NCBI RefSeq assembly: GCF_002980625.1
Contig: NZ_PVLR01000007.1
Coordinates: 124,001 to 188,000 of the forward strand
Length of the DNA: 64,000 nucleotides
Reading direction: 5' to 3'
Source: Malikia spinosa
Lineage (GTDB): Bacteria > Pseudomonadota > Gammaproteobacteria > Burkholderiales > Burkholderiaceae_C
The position numbers and the translations under genes were made by a program. The stretch's first letter is position 1; every line of letters begins with the position of its first letter. Positions 8,972 through 21,512 of the stretch are shown piece after piece. Below the pieces are notes generated by a model, which was not told the origin of the DNA, did no database searches, and saw nothing but the letters and a program-made list of their open reading frames with translations.

Positions 8972-10456
8972 TCAGAATCCCATGCGCTTGACCGTGGAGA
9001 GGACGTGCACCACGCTGCGCGTGGCGTTGCTGAACGGCGTGCCCGGTGCCAGGGCATCCTCGGCGTCGATGAAGCGCTGCGCGTTGATTATCTCGGCCAC
9101 GCCGCCAGCCACCCGATGGAAGTCGCGGTGCTGCGACAACAGGTCGACAAAAGAGGGCCTGCCGCCAAAACGCCGCTCCCCGTCTCCGTAGATCCATTGA
9201 CCCAGCGCACAGCAATCGTCGCGCTTGAGGGTCTCGGTATCGACCTTGTCGCGATTCTCGATCGCTTCGCGCAACTTGACTTTCCACTGTCTGTGCGCGT
9301 CGATGAAGGCGTCCATGTCCAGGCCCTCGACTTTCGAGCTGGAACTGACCCCGCCTGGCAGCCGGAATTCGTCCACCATCGCGGCCATCCTGATCGCGGC
9401 CGCCTGCTGGCTGCTCGCGGCGGCGGCGGTTTCCTCGACCAGCGCCGCGTTGGCCTGGGTGCTCTGGTCGAGCCCCTGGATCGCCATGCCGATTTGCGCA
9501 ATGCCCTGGCTTTGCTCGCGCGCCGCCCGTGCCACCTCCTCCATCAGCTGGCGCACGTGATCCGCATTGGTCACGATCTCCTGCATCTCGTTCCCGGCCC
9601 CGCGCACCACATTGACCCCGTGGTTGATCTCGCCGACGCTGGCGTTGATCAGGTCCTTGATTTCGCGCGCGGCTGTCGCGCTGCGTTGTGCCAGACTGCG
9701 CACTTCTCCGGCGACCACGGCAAAGCCTCGGCCCTGCTCGCCGGCACGTGCGGCTTCCACGGCCGCGTTGAGCGCCAGGATATTGGTCTGGAAGGCGATG
9801 CCGTCGATCACGCCGATGATGTCGTTGATCTTGCTCGAGGAGAGCTGGATATGCTCCATGGTGCTGACCACGTCTGCCATCACCTGTCCGCCTCGCTGCG
9901 CGACCACGGCGTTGTTGAGCGCCAGCTCGGATGCCTTGGCCACCGATTCCGCGGTATGCGCCGTCACGGAGCTCGACTCATCGAGCGCGGCCGCCAGTTC
10001 CTCGAGCGCCGCCGCCGCCGATTCGACCCGGCTCGACAGATCCTGCGCACCTCCCGCGATTTCGGTGCTCGACTGGACCACCTCCGAGCTGCTGGACTGG
10101 ACCAGCACCACGGTCTCGCGCAATCCGATCTGCATATTGTTCAATTCATGCATCAGCCGGGTGAACTCGTCCTTGCCCTTGGCCTGGATATCGTTGCGCA
10201 ATTCACCCATCGAGATGTTGATCATGTGGCGCCGCAAGGCCTTCACGCCGCCGAGCACCGACAAGTGGAAACAGGTTCCCAGGTAGGCCGAGAGCGTCAG
10301 TCCCAAGCCGAGGCAGCCCCAGGCCAGCGGCGCTCCGACGACAGCGCTTGCCTGCCCGGCCAACCAGGCCGCAATCAGGACAATCGGAGCGAGCGTCAGG
10401 CCCATCTTGGCCGGAAACCTGAGCCCCAACATCAATTGCTTTGTTAATGAGAACAT
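8972..10456 (-). CDS. Methyl-accepting chemotaxis protein with C-terminal CZB domain
   Basis: 494 residues. Two closely spaced membrane segments (about 18-38 and 42-66) leave only a few periplasmic residues, so there is no external ligand domain. A HAMP-like linker and a long methylation/signalling coiled coil follow, with the hairpin tip GIAFQTNILALNAAVEAARAGEQG. The C-terminal 110 residues are a chemoreceptor zinc-binding domain: FIDAHRQWKVKL, RDDCCALGQW, QHRDFH, giving the Cys/His zinc set. CZB domains sense zinc or oxidants such as HOCl in the cytoplasm. The gene stands alone, without che genes nearby. Confidence 0.9.
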   Translation of the reverse strand: MFSLTKQLMLGLRFPAKMGLTLAPIVLIAAWLAGQASAVVGAPLAWGCLGLGLTLSAYLGTCFHLSVLGGVKALRRHMINISMGELRNDIQAKGKDEFTRLMHELNNMQIGLRETVVLVQSSSSEVVQSSTEIAGGAQDLSSRVESAAAALEELAAALDESSSVTAHTAESVAKASELALNNAVVAQRGGQVMADVVSTMEHIQLSSSKINDIIGVIDGIAFQTNILALNAAVEAARAGEQGRGFAVVAGEVRSLAQRSATAAREIKDLINASVGEINHGVNVVRGAGNEMQEIVTNADHVRQLMEEVARAAREQSQGIAQIGMAIQGLDQSTQANAALVEETAAAASSQQAAAIRMAAMVDEFRLPGGVSSSSKVEGLDMDAFIDAHRQWKVKLREAIENRDKVDTETLKRDDCCALGQWIYGDGERRFGGRPSFVDLLSQHRDFHRVAGGVAEIINAQRFIDAEDALAPGTPFSNATRSVVHVLSTVKRMGF

Positions 10457-10826
10457 GTTCTAGAAGATTGCCCGTGGCGATGGTGCGATCGCGTTGATTT
10501 GTTGATCCAATGAAAACTGTGCTGGCGTTCTCGGTGCAAGACCCGTGGCGACCGACGCCGGTGCTCGACGACTCGGCAGCCAAGTCCAGCCGCGTACCGG
10601 CATGAAACTCCGAGAGTTTTTGCCATGACGAGAGCAATGTCCAGTTTTCTCGTGGGCAAACTGCAGCCCTTATTTACGAAGCAGTTTTGCTACAACATCT
10701 ATATTAAACATTTTTCTCGGCGATTGTTCGAGACTCGCTCTGCATTTGACATTGATCAGAAGTGCCCTCGCGAGGCGTTCGCCGTTTCCACGCTCAAGGC
10801 GTGCGCCACCGTCTGATTGCGCAACT
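10457..10826. other. 370-base spacer between radC and the chemoreceptor gene
   Basis: No convincing gene. The middle part (about 10660-10720) is clearly richer in A and T than the surroundings (for instance ATCTATATTAAACATTTTT), which fits a promoter zone for the minus-strand chemoreceptor. On the minus strand a GCCGAGAA at about 10715 resembles a sigma-28 minus-10 element, but I cannot find a matching minus-35. A short plus-strand frame at 10625-10816 has no ribosome site and no family resemblance. Confidence 0.4.
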
Positions 10827-11516
10827 TCAGACCAGGCCGAGTTCGGCCATCGAGCGGCAGGCCGATGCGGTGACGACGAAATGGTCGAGCACGCGCACAT
10901 CGACCAGCGACAGCGCGGACTTGAGCGTCTGCGTCAGCATCTCGTCGGCGCGCGAGGGCTCGGCGGTGCCGCTCGGGTGGTTGTGCGCCAGCACCACGGC
11001 CGCCGCGTGGTGGTGCAGCGCACGCAGCACGACCTCGCGTGGATAAACCGAGGTCTGTGCCAATGTGCCCCTGAAAAGTTCTTCGAGCGCCAGCAGCCGG
11101 TGCTGGCTGTCGAGAAACAGCACCGCGAACACCTCGTGCGGCTTGTGGCCGAAATGCAGCTGCAGGTAATGCGCGACCGCCTGCGGGCTGTCGAACAGCG
11201 GCTTTTGCCGGATTTCCTGCGCCAGCGCGCGGCGCGCGAGTTCGACCACCGCCAGCAGCTCGGCGCGCTTGGCCGGCCCCAGGCCCTTGACGCGCCCGAG
11301 CTCGTCGGCGCCGCTGTGCAGCAGGCCGGCAACGCCGCCGAAACCGTCGACCAGTTCCTGCGCCAGCAGCAGCACGTTCTTGCCCGCTGTGCCGGTGCGC
11401 AGCAGCAGCGCGAGCAGTTCGGCATCGCTGAGCGCCGAGGGGCCGCGCTGCAGCAGCTTCTCGCGCGGGCGCGAGTCGCTGGGCAGTCCTTCGAGTGCAA
11501 TGCGCTTGCCGGCCAT
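10827..11516 (-). CDS. radC: RadC/JAB-domain DNA repair family protein
   Basis: 229 residues, close to the usual length. An N-terminal helix-hairpin-helix region ([32 protein letters not shown]) precedes a JAB1/MPN metalloprotease-like domain with the complete motif [14 protein letters not shown] and the upstream Glu in [10 protein letters not shown]. RadC was once linked to recombination repair, but its biochemical role remains unproven. The gene is divergent from slpA, with about 120 bases between starts. Confidence 0.92.
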   Translation of the reverse strand: MAGKRIALEGLPSDSRPREKLLQRGPSALSDAELLALLLRTGTAGKNVLLLAQELVDGFGGVAGLLHSGADELGRVKGLGPAKRAELLAVVELARRALAQEIRQKPLFDSPQAVAHYLQLHFGHKPHEVFAVLFLDSQHRLLALEELFRGTLAQTSVYPREVVLRALHHHAAAVVLAHNHPSGTAEPSRADEMLTQTLKSALSLVDVRVLDHFVVTASACRSMAELGLV

Positions 11517-11636
11517 GCGGGGACCCTCCCTTTCCTACAATAGGGGTCTGGCGCCCCTGCCCGGGGCGTGCCTTGACGCACGCCTCCCGGTTTGTGCGGT
11601 GTTTTTACCATTTTTGCGTCCGCAGGTGTCAATCCC

Positions 11637-12082
11637 ATGGCTCAAGTCGAATCCGATTCCTTCCTCACCTTGCATTACCGCCTCTCGGGTCCGGACGGGC
11701 GCGACTTCATCAATACCTTCGAGGCCCAGCCGGCCACGCTGAGCCTGGGCAGCGGCGAACTCTCGCCCGCGATCGAGGCGCGCCTGCTCGGCCTGGAGGA
11801 GGGCACGCAGACCGTGATCGAGCTCGCTGCTGGCGAGGCCTTCGGCGAGCGCCAGCCCGAGATGGTGCAGTGGGTCGCGCGCAAGCTGCTCGACCAGCTC
11901 GGCGACCGCAGCGAGCAATATGTGACTGGCGACGTGGTGCAGTTCCCGACCCCCGACGGACTCGGCAGCTATGCCGGCACCGTGCTCGAGGTCAACGCCG
12001 ACGGCGCGGTGCGCTTCGACTTCAACCACCCGCTGGCTGGCCAGCCGGTGCGCTTCGAAGTCCAGCTGATCGGGGTGCTGTG

Positions 12083-12083
<1 letters not shown>
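11637..12083 (+). CDS. slpA: FKBP-type peptidyl-prolyl isomerase, SlpA/FkpB type
   Basis: 148 residues from the ATG at 11637. The sequence has the SlpA pattern: a short FKBP N-part ([46 protein letters not shown]), an inserted flap (about residues 70-120), then the closing strand [19 protein letters not shown]. These cytoplasmic isomerases act as folding helpers. The stop overlaps the ispH start (TGATG), the arrangement seen in many proteobacteria where slpA and ispH are co-transcribed. Confidence 0.9.
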
Positions 12084-14415
<2,332 letters not shown>

Positions 14416-14442
14416 TCGCGACCGGCTTGCCGGCCTGAACCA

Positions 14443-14471
14443 CGCTCCCTGCTGCCGGGAGCGTTTTTTTT
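14443..14471 (+). terminator. Rho-independent terminator after serS
   Basis: CGCTCCC and GGGAGCG form a 7-bp stem around a 7-base loop, directly followed by eight T residues. It starts 27 bases after the serS stop. Confidence 0.92.
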
Positions 14472-14560
14472 GGCTGCGCCCGCCATCGGCGCATTCCTGC
14501 GGGTGCAACGCTGGTGAAGCCGACTGAACGGTAGATTCGGCACCTATAACAAAAATGACA

Positions 14561-14591
14561 TCAAATTCTGCATAGGGTTCCTTAGAATTGA
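14561..14591. promoter_or_regulatory. Inverted repeat upstream of the 86-residue gene
   Basis: TCAAATTCT and AGAATTGA are complementary except for one bulged A, and inside them AGG pairs with CCT. The element lies in an AT-rich stretch 70-100 bases before the ATG at 14661. It could be an operator or an RNA hairpin; there is no T-run after it, so it is not a terminator. Confidence 0.35.
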
Positions 14592-14660
14592 CAAGGTTAG
14601 TCCCCAGCAGCTGGCGTTTCATTCTCTCGGCCCAGCTGCAGCCGCCTTTAAAGGAAGACC

Positions 14661-14921
14661 ATGCTCGCCATCAAGAAGGCCCGCAAGCTGATCGAAGCTG
14701 ACCCCCAAGCCGCCAATGCCGTCACCCTGACCAATCTGGTGCTGGCCCTGCAGAACGACCACCCCTTCCAGCTTGGCAAGCTCTACGAACTCGAACCCAA
14801 GGACTTCGACCTGGCGGTCGAGATCATGCGGGAATGGACGCTCGACCGTCATTACGCGAAAAAGACGCGTTTGATCGATGTGGTCGTCAAGCTGGCCGAG
14901 GAACGCACGCAGGCCGACTGA
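14661..14921 (+). CDS. Small conserved hypothetical protein
   Basis: 86 residues, no signal peptide or membrane segment; highly helical and charged (AIKKARKLIEADP, FDLAVEIMREWTLDRHYAKKTRLIDVVVKLAEE). A strong AAAGGAAG ribosome site sits just before the ATG. I recall similar short proteins in many Comamonadaceae and relatives, with a conserved L-x-LALE...LY-L....F-LA-EI--EW-LDR pattern, but no function is known. It has its own upstream region after the serS terminator and stands alone. Confidence 0.75.
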   Translation: MLAIKKARKLIEADPQAANAVTLTNLVLALQNDHPFQLGKLYELEPKDFDLAVEIMREWTLDRHYAKKTRLIDVVVKLAEERTQAD

Positions 14922-14956
14922 GCCCCCCTCCAGCGGGCGGGCTGATGCCGCCCGCT

Positions 14957-15817
14957 TCAGCGCTTGAGCAGCAGCACCCCGGCCACGACGCAGAGGCCGG
15001 CCAGCAGGCCGGCACGCAAGCGCCCCTCCTTGAACCACAGGCTGCCGATCAGCACGGCAAAGATGACCGAGCTCTCGCGCATGGCCGCCACGACGGCGAT
15101 CGGCGCCTGGGTCATGGCCCACAGCACGATGCAGTAGGCCGAGGTCGCCACTGCCGCACCCAGGAAACCGAGCGGCCAGTGCCGCCTGAAGTAATGCAGC
15201 ACGGCGGGGCGGCGCCGGCGCAGCTGATGGGCCAGGATCACCAGCGGCTCGAACAGCGCCAGCGCCAGCACATAGCCGACCGGGTTGCCTGACAGCCGAG
15301 CCCCCTGGCCGTCGACCAGCGTGTAGGCCGCGATGATCGCGGCATTGAACAAGGCCGCCTGGCCCGAGGGATGGCGCAGCACCAGTCCGAGCGGCTGGCC
15401 CGAGGTCGAGGCGATGGTCAGCACCCCGACCAGGATGCAGGCGATTCCCAGCCAGGCCCCGAACGACAGGGTTTCGCCCAGCAGCGGCGTCGACAGCAGG
15501 CAGACCAGCAAGGGCGCCAGTCCGCGCATCAGCAGATAGCTGACCGCGAGCTGCCCGCCTTCGTAGGCCCGCATCAGACACAGGATGTAGGCGGTGTGCA
15601 GCAAGGCCGACAGGCCCAGGAAGGGCCAGCTTGCCGGGTCCGGTCCGCCCACGAACAGCAGTCCGACGCTGGCCAGCAGCGCGCTGCAGACATGGAGCAG
15701 CAGGGTGTAGAGCCCCTTGTCCGGCGCGCCACGGATCAAGGCGTTCCAGCTCGCGTGCATCAGCGCGGCGGCCAGCACCGCCAGCACCACGTTGGCGGGG
15801 ATCTGGCTCAGCACCAT
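14957..15817 (-). CDS. DMT-family transporter, phosphonate-locus type
   Basis: 286 residues with about ten membrane helices in two EamA repeats (ALMHASWNALIRG at the start, SVIFAVLIGSLWFKEGRLR near the end). It matches the membrane protein family that recurs beside phosphonate genes (I recall TIGR03340). The substrate is not known; export of an amine or phosphonate product, or uptake, are both possible. It lies 27 bases after phnR on the same strand and is divergent from the phosphonate ABC transporter operon. Confidence 0.8.
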   Translation of the reverse strand: MVLSQIPANVVLAVLAAALMHASWNALIRGAPDKGLYTLLLHVCSALLASVGLLFVGGPDPASWPFLGLSALLHTAYILCLMRAYEGGQLAVSYLLMRGLAPLLVCLLSTPLLGETLSFGAWLGIACILVGVLTIASTSGQPLGLVLRHPSGQAALFNAAIIAAYTLVDGQGARLSGNPVGYVLALALFEPLVILAHQLRRRRPAVLHYFRRHWPLGFLGAAVATSAYCIVLWAMTQAPIAVVAAMRESSVIFAVLIGSLWFKEGRLRAGLLAGLCVVAGVLLLKR

Positions 15818-15844
15818 GGCGGACCTGCCTCGCCGGGTCCGTTT

Positions 15845-16549
15845 TCAGCGGCCATCCGGCACCCCGGCCAGTTCGCCGTCTCTGAGCATGCGCGCGCGTC
15901 CGCCCCGGGCATGCTCGAACAGCGCTTGCGCGCAGCCCGCCCCGTCGCGCGCGGCCAGCAGGTCGACGATTGCGCTGTGCTCGTCGGCGAAATGCGGAAT
16001 CGCCATCGGCGCCATCAGGTTGCGGCGCCGGAACAGCGTCAGCAGCTTGCTGAGCTTGCGGTAATGCGAGGTCAGCACCGGATTGCCGGCCATGGCCACC
16101 AGGCAGTCGTGAAAGCTCAGGTTGAGTTCGTGGAAGCGCTCGACCTCGTCCGGGCGCACGGCCTTCATGGCCTCGGTCAGCTCGCGCAGGGTGTGCAGCT
16201 GTTCCGGCGTCAGGCGCTCGGCCAGCAGGCGGCCCGCGGTGGCGTCGAGGCCGGCGCGCAGGTCGTAGATGTCAGCGGCTTCCGACAGCTTGATCTCGCG
16301 CACATGGGCGCCGCGGTTCTTTTCCTGGCGGATCAGGCCCGACTCCTCGAGCGCGTGGAAGGCTTCGCGCAGCGGTCCGCGCGAGACCCCGAAGCGCTGG
16401 GCCAGCGCGGCTTCATTGAGCTTGGTGCCTGGCGGTAGCTCGCCGGAAAAGATCATTTCCTCGATCGATTCGAGCACCAGGCGCGTGAGCGAAGTGCTCT
16501 GGACCAGGGCCAGCGCTTTCTCGGCGGGTTGGGCAAGCAGGGTGGACAT
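15845..16549 (-). CDS. phnR: GntR-family regulator of phosphonate genes
   Basis: 234 residues from the ATG at 16549. An N-terminal winged helix (residues 22-90; LTRLVLESIEEMIFSGELPPGTKLNEAALAQRFGVSRG region) is followed by an all-helical FCD ligand domain (residues 100-220) with metal-binding His/Asp positions such as ELNLSFHDCLV and FADEHSAIVDLL. It belongs to the FadR subfamily found divergent to 2-aminoethylphosphonate transporters in Burkholderiales. The operator-like repeats at 16610-16634 lie between it and phnS, so it probably represses both directions until a phosphonate ligand binds. Confidence 0.85.
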   Translation of the reverse strand: MSTLLAQPAEKALALVQSTSLTRLVLESIEEMIFSGELPPGTKLNEAALAQRFGVSRGPLREAFHALEESGLIRQEKNRGAHVREIKLSEAADIYDLRAGLDATAGRLLAERLTPEQLHTLRELTEAMKAVRPDEVERFHELNLSFHDCLVAMAGNPVLTSHYRKLSKLLTLFRRRNLMAPMAIPHFADEHSAIVDLLAARDGAGCAQALFEHARGGRARMLRDGELAGVPDGR

Positions 16550-16609
16550 CGGTTCGACCTCGGCAAATGAATGACTGTGACGCGATTGTAGCCAGTTGTG
16601 AAAACTGTA

Positions 16610-16634
16610 GATTGTCAACAATCTGACATTGTTG
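16610..16634. promoter_or_regulatory. Overlapping palindromes, probable PhnR operator
   Basis: GATTGTCAACAATC is a perfect 14-bp palindrome and contains ATTGT-NN-ACAAT, a known pattern for FCD-type GntR regulators. It overlaps a second palindrome, CAACAAT-CTGAC-ATTGTTG. Both lie in the 183-base divergent region between phnR and the phosphonate transporter. Confidence 0.6.
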
Positions 16635-16732
16635 GGCTTTAAGCTGGGCGCAGTTGCAGTCCGGGTCAGCCGGTGAAACCGTCGTACCGGGACTGTGGCG
16701 ATGAAGTTTTGATCCTCAACAGGAGTTATCTC

Positions 16733-17764
16733 ATGAAGCTGAAACCACTCGCACAGTCCCTGGTCCTGGCCGTTCTGGCTGCCACCGCAGCCCTGCCGGC
16801 CATGGCGCAAAAAACCGTCCTCAATGTCTATACCGCGCTGGAGACCGACCAGCTCAAGGCCTACCAGGAGTCCTTCAACAAGTCCAACCCCGAGATCGAG
16901 ATCAAGTGGACGCGCGACTCCACCGGCATCGTCACGGCCAAGCTGCTGGCCGAGAAGAACAAGCCGGTCGCCGACGTGATCATGGGCGTGGCCGCTTCCA
17001 GCATGGTGGTGTTCGAGCGCGAGGGCATGCTCCAGCCCTACGCCCCGGCCAACCTCAAGGCGATCAACCCGCGCTTCACCTCGGGCGGCGCCAAGCCGAA
17101 CTGGGTCGGCATGGATGTCTGGGGCGCAGCGATCTGCTACAACGTCGCCGAGGCCGCCAAGCAGGGCCTGCCGCGCATCGAAAGCTGGAAGGACCTGCTC
17201 AAGCCCGAGTTCAAGGGCAAGATCGTGATGCCGAACCCGAACTCCTCGGGCACCGGCTTCCTCGACGTGACGGCCTGGCTGCAGATGTTCGGCGAGAAGG
17301 GCGGCTGGGACTACATGGACAAGCTGCACGAGAACATCGCGGTCTACACCCATTCGGGCTCCAAGCCCTGCGTGATGGCCGGTGCCGGCGAGTTCCCGGT
17401 CGGGATCGCGTTCGAATACCGCGCCAACACCGTGCGCGCCAAGGGCGCTCCGATCGATGTCGTGTTCCCGAAGGAAGGCCTGGGCTGGGACATCGAGGCG
17501 ATCGGCATCGTCAAGGACACGCCGCGCCTGGAAGCTGCCAGGAAGCTGGCCGACTGGGCGTCCAGCCGCGAGGCCAACGAGCTCTATGCCAGGAACTTCG
17601 CCCTGGTCGCGATTCCGGGCATCGTCACCCGCCTCAAGCATGTGCCGACCGACTATGAGCAGCGTCTGGTCAAGAACGACTTCCAGTGGATGGGCAAGAA
17701 CCGCGACGCGATCCTGACCGAGTGGCAGAAGCGCTATTCCGCCAAGTCCGAGCCGAAGAAGTAA
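16733..17764 (+). CDS. phnS2: 2-aminoethylphosphonate ABC transporter, substrate-binding protein
   Basis: 343 residues from the ATG at 16733, preceded by AGGAG and starting with a clean signal peptide (LVLAVLAATAALPAMAQ). The rest is a Fe3+/thiamine/phosphonate-type periplasmic binding protein with VLNVYTALETDQLKAYQ, SSGTGFLDVTAWLQMFG and FPVGIAFEYRA. It closely resembles the PhnS2 type found with PhnT2/PhnU2 permeases. First gene of the plus-strand phosphonate operon; a stem-loop after it may stabilise its message. Confidence 0.9.
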   Translation: MKLKPLAQSLVLAVLAATAALPAMAQKTVLNVYTALETDQLKAYQESFNKSNPEIEIKWTRDSTGIVTAKLLAEKNKPVADVIMGVAASSMVVFEREGMLQPYAPANLKAINPRFTSGGAKPNWVGMDVWGAAICYNVAEAAKQGLPRIESWKDLLKPEFKGKIVMPNPNSSGTGFLDVTAWLQMFGEKGGWDYMDKLHENIAVYTHSGSKPCVMAGAGEFPVGIAFEYRANTVRAKGAPIDVVFPKEGLGWDIEAIGIVKDTPRLEAARKLADWASSREANELYARNFALVAIPGIVTRLKHVPTDYEQRLVKNDFQWMGKNRDAILTEWQKRYSAKSEPKK

Positions 17765-17782
17765 ATCGTCAGCTCCGCAGTT

Positions 17783-17817
17783 CCAGGCGCCAGGCCTTGA
17801 GTCGCTGGGCCGCCTGG
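17783..17817 (+). other. Intercistronic stem-loop between phnS2 and phnT2
   Basis: CCAGGCG pairs with CGCCTGG, and the inner CCAG pairs with CTGG, with a two-base bulge. There is no T-run, so it is more likely an mRNA-protecting or partial-termination structure that lets the binding protein be made in excess over the permease, as in mal-type operons. Confidence 0.5.
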
Positions 17818-17861
17818 GTGCGTCACGGTGATCGCATTCGCCCCCTTCCGAGGTATCTCAT

Positions 17862-18925
<1,064 letters not shown>

Positions 18926-18929
<4 letters not shown>

Positions 18930-20629
18930 ACGCCATGTCCTCCCTGAGCTCCCGCTGGCGCCTGCCGGCTGCGGAGCGTGCGCCAGCGGGCGGCGTCCTG
19001 CTCGGCCTCGCCGCGCTGGCACTCTGTGTCTTCCTGCTGCTGCCGCTGGGCGCCCTGTTCAGCCACAGCCTGCTCGACGAGCAGGGTCAGACCAGCCTGG
19101 CCCGCTTCCGCGAATTTGCCGCCATACCCGGCATGGCCACGGCGCTCTGGAATACCTTCTGGGTGGCGCTGGTGGTCACGCTGATCACGGTGCCGCTGGC
19201 CTTCCTCTATGCCTATGCGATCCAGCGCTCCTGCCTGCCGTTCAAGGGCCTGTGGCGCCTGATCGGGCTGTCGCCCCTGCTCGGGCCGTCGCTGGTCGGT
19301 GCCATCTCCTTCATCCAGTGGTTCGGTACCCAGGGCCTGCTCAAGTCCTGGCTCGGCGAGACCAGCGTCTACGGCCCGGTCGGCATCGTCATGGCCACGG
19401 TGTTCTCGAGCTTCCCGCATGCCCTGATGATCCTGGTCGTCGCACTGGCCAGCTCGGACGGACGGCTTTACGAGGCAGCCGATGCGCTCTCGGCTACGCG
19501 CTGGCGCAAGTTCCTGACCGTGACCCTGCCCGCGGCCAAGTACGGCCTGATCAGCGCCGCGATGGTGGTGTTCTCGTACTCGGTCAGCGAGTTCGGCATC
19601 CCCAAGGTGATCGGCGGCAACTTCAAGGTGCTGGCGGTCGAGATCTATGTCCAGGTGGTCGGCCTGCAGAATTTCGGTCGCGGTGCCGTGGTGGCGCTGG
19701 TGCTGCTGCTGCCGGTGCTGTTCGCCTTCGTGGTCGACCGCCAGGTACAGCGGCGCCAGCAAGCCAGCCTGACGGCGCGCGCCGTGCCCTATCGGCCCCG
19801 GCCCGACTGGCGCCGCGACGGCCCGCTGCTGCTGTTCACCCTGCTGCTGGCCGGTGCCATGCTCGAGGTGCTGGGCATGGCGGCCTATACCTCGGTGATC
19901 ACCTTCTGGCCGTACAACCTCGAGCTCACGCTGGGCCACTACCGCTACGGCCTGGTCGAAGCCGGCGTGCTGGGCGCCTATCTGAACAGCCTGCAGATCG
20001 CGCTGCTGACCGCGTTGCTCGGCACGCCCTTCATCTTCGTGACCGCCTATCTGCTCGAGAAGACCGGCGCGCGCCAGTCGGCCCTGCATGCGCTGGTCCA
20101 GGGCATGGCTTCGCTGCCGATGGGGGTGCCGGGACTGGTGCTGGGCATCGGCTACATCCTGTTCTTCAATCATCCGGACAACCCGCTCAACGGCCTGTAC
20201 CAGACCTTCGCGATCCTGGTGATCGTCAACGTGGTGCATTACTACAGCTCCTGCCACCTGACCGCGCTGACCGCGCTCAAGAGCCTGGACCGCGAGTTCG
20301 AAGCGGTATCGGCCTCGCTCAAGGTGTCGCAGTTCGTCACCTTCTGGCGCGTGACCCTGCCGGTCTGCCTGCCGGCGGTGCTCGAGATCTTCCGCTATCT
20401 GTTCATCAACGCGATGACCACGGTCTCGGCGTTGGTCTTCCTGTATTCGCCTGACACGCTGCCGGCTTCGGTCGCGATCCTGAACCTCGACGAGGCGGGT
20501 GAACTGGGACCGGCCGCCGCCATGGCCAGCTTGATCATCGTGACCACGGCCGCTTTCAGCCTGCTGTACTCGGCCCTCACCCATCTGCTGCTGCAACGCC
20601 ACCAGGCCTGGCGCAGCGCCAAGCATTAA
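18926..20629 (+). CDS. phnU2: 2-aminoethylphosphonate ABC transporter, fused permease
   Basis: 567 residues from the ATG at 18926, overlapping the ATPase stop. Two tandem BPD_transp_1 permease domains are fused in one chain (about 65-270 and 345-560), each with an EAA-type loop: EAADALSATRWRKFLTVTLP and EFEAVSASLKVSQFVTFWRVTLP region. Around twelve membrane segments. The fused form is normal for PhnU2/AfuB-like permeases, so no second permease gene is expected. Confidence 0.92.
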
Positions 20630-20672
20630 CTCCTGGCCCAGGCCAGACCCTCAACTCAACAGGACATCCATC

Positions 20673-21485
20673 ATGCGCCATCAACTGGAAGCCGTCATCT
20701 TCGACTGGGCCGGCACCATCGTCGATTTCGGCTCCTTCGCTCCGACCCAGATCTTTGTCGATGCCTTCAAGGCTGCCTACGACTTCGACCTCACGCTGGC
20801 CGAGGCCCGCGGCCCGATGGGCCTGGGCAAGTGGCAGCATATCGAGGCGCTGGGCCGGGACCCGGTCGTGGGTGCGCGCTGGGCGGCCCAGTTCGGTCGT
20901 CCGATGAACGACGCCGACATCCGGCATATCTACGACACCTTCATCCCGCTGCAGGTCGAGCGCGTCGGTCTGCACGCCGACCTGATCCCCGGCGCCCTGG
21001 AGACCGTGGCCCAGCTGCGCGAACAGGGCTATCGCGTGGGTTCGACCACCGGCTACCCGCGCCAGGTCATGGCAAGGCTGATCGAGATTGCCGCGGCCAG
21101 CGGCTATGCCCCGGATTGCACCGTCTGCGCCGACGACCTGGAGGCCGGCGCCCGTCCCGGTCCCTGGATGGCGCTCGACTGCGTGCGCCAGCTCAAGCTC
21201 GGCGCGGTCTCGCATTGCGTCAAGGTTGACGACACCCTGCCGGGCATCGCCGAAGGGCTGAACGCCGGCATGTGGACGGTCGGACTCGCGCTCTCGGGGA
21301 GTCCGGCCGGCTGGACCCTGGCCGAATACCAGGCCGCCTCCGACAGTGAGCGCGCCGTGGTGCGCCAGCGCGTGGGCACCGAGTTCCGGGCCGCTGGCGC
21401 CCACTATGTGATCGACAGCGTGGCCGATCTGCTGCCGGTGCTCGAACTGATCGAGCAGCGGCTGGCCCGCGGCGAACGTCCCTGA
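20673..21485 (+). CDS. phnX: Phosphonoacetaldehyde hydrolase (phosphonatase)
   Basis: 270 residues. A HAD-superfamily enzyme that splits phosphonoacetaldehyde into acetaldehyde and phosphate. Nucleophile Asp11 is in FDWAGTIVDFGS, and the Schiff-base Lys53 is in the cap motif MGLGKWQHI, the two hallmarks of PhnX. Also GSTTGYPRQVM and KVDDTLPGIAEGLNAGMWTVG. It lies 43 bases after the permease. The usual partner PhnW, which makes phosphonoacetaldehyde from 2-aminoethylphosphonate, is not in this operon. Confidence 0.96.
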   Translation: MRHQLEAVIFDWAGTIVDFGSFAPTQIFVDAFKAAYDFDLTLAEARGPMGLGKWQHIEALGRDPVVGARWAAQFGRPMNDADIRHIYDTFIPLQVERVGLHADLIPGALETVAQLREQGYRVGSTTGYPRQVMARLIEIAAASGYAPDCTVCADDLEAGARPGPWMALDCVRQLKLGAVSHCVKVDDTLPGIAEGLNAGMWTVGLALSGSPAGWTLAEYQAASDSERAVVRQRVGTEFRAAGAHYVIDSVADLLPVLELIEQRLARGERP

Positions 21486-21512
21486 AGCCCTGCACAACAT
21501 CTGGAGCAAGCT

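Noticed and set aside
10450-10461. Palindrome AGAACATGTTCT
   Set aside because: It includes the start codon of the chemoreceptor gene; a single 12-bp palindrome there is most likely chance.
10690-10730. Sigma-28 promoter for the chemoreceptor gene
   Set aside because: GCCGAGAA resembles the minus-10, but no TAAA-type minus-35 is found at the proper distance, and it is about 260 bases from the gene.
10625-10816. 63-codon plus-strand frame in the radC-chemoreceptor gap
   Set aside because: No ribosome site, no family resemblance, and it crosses an AT-rich region better read as a promoter.
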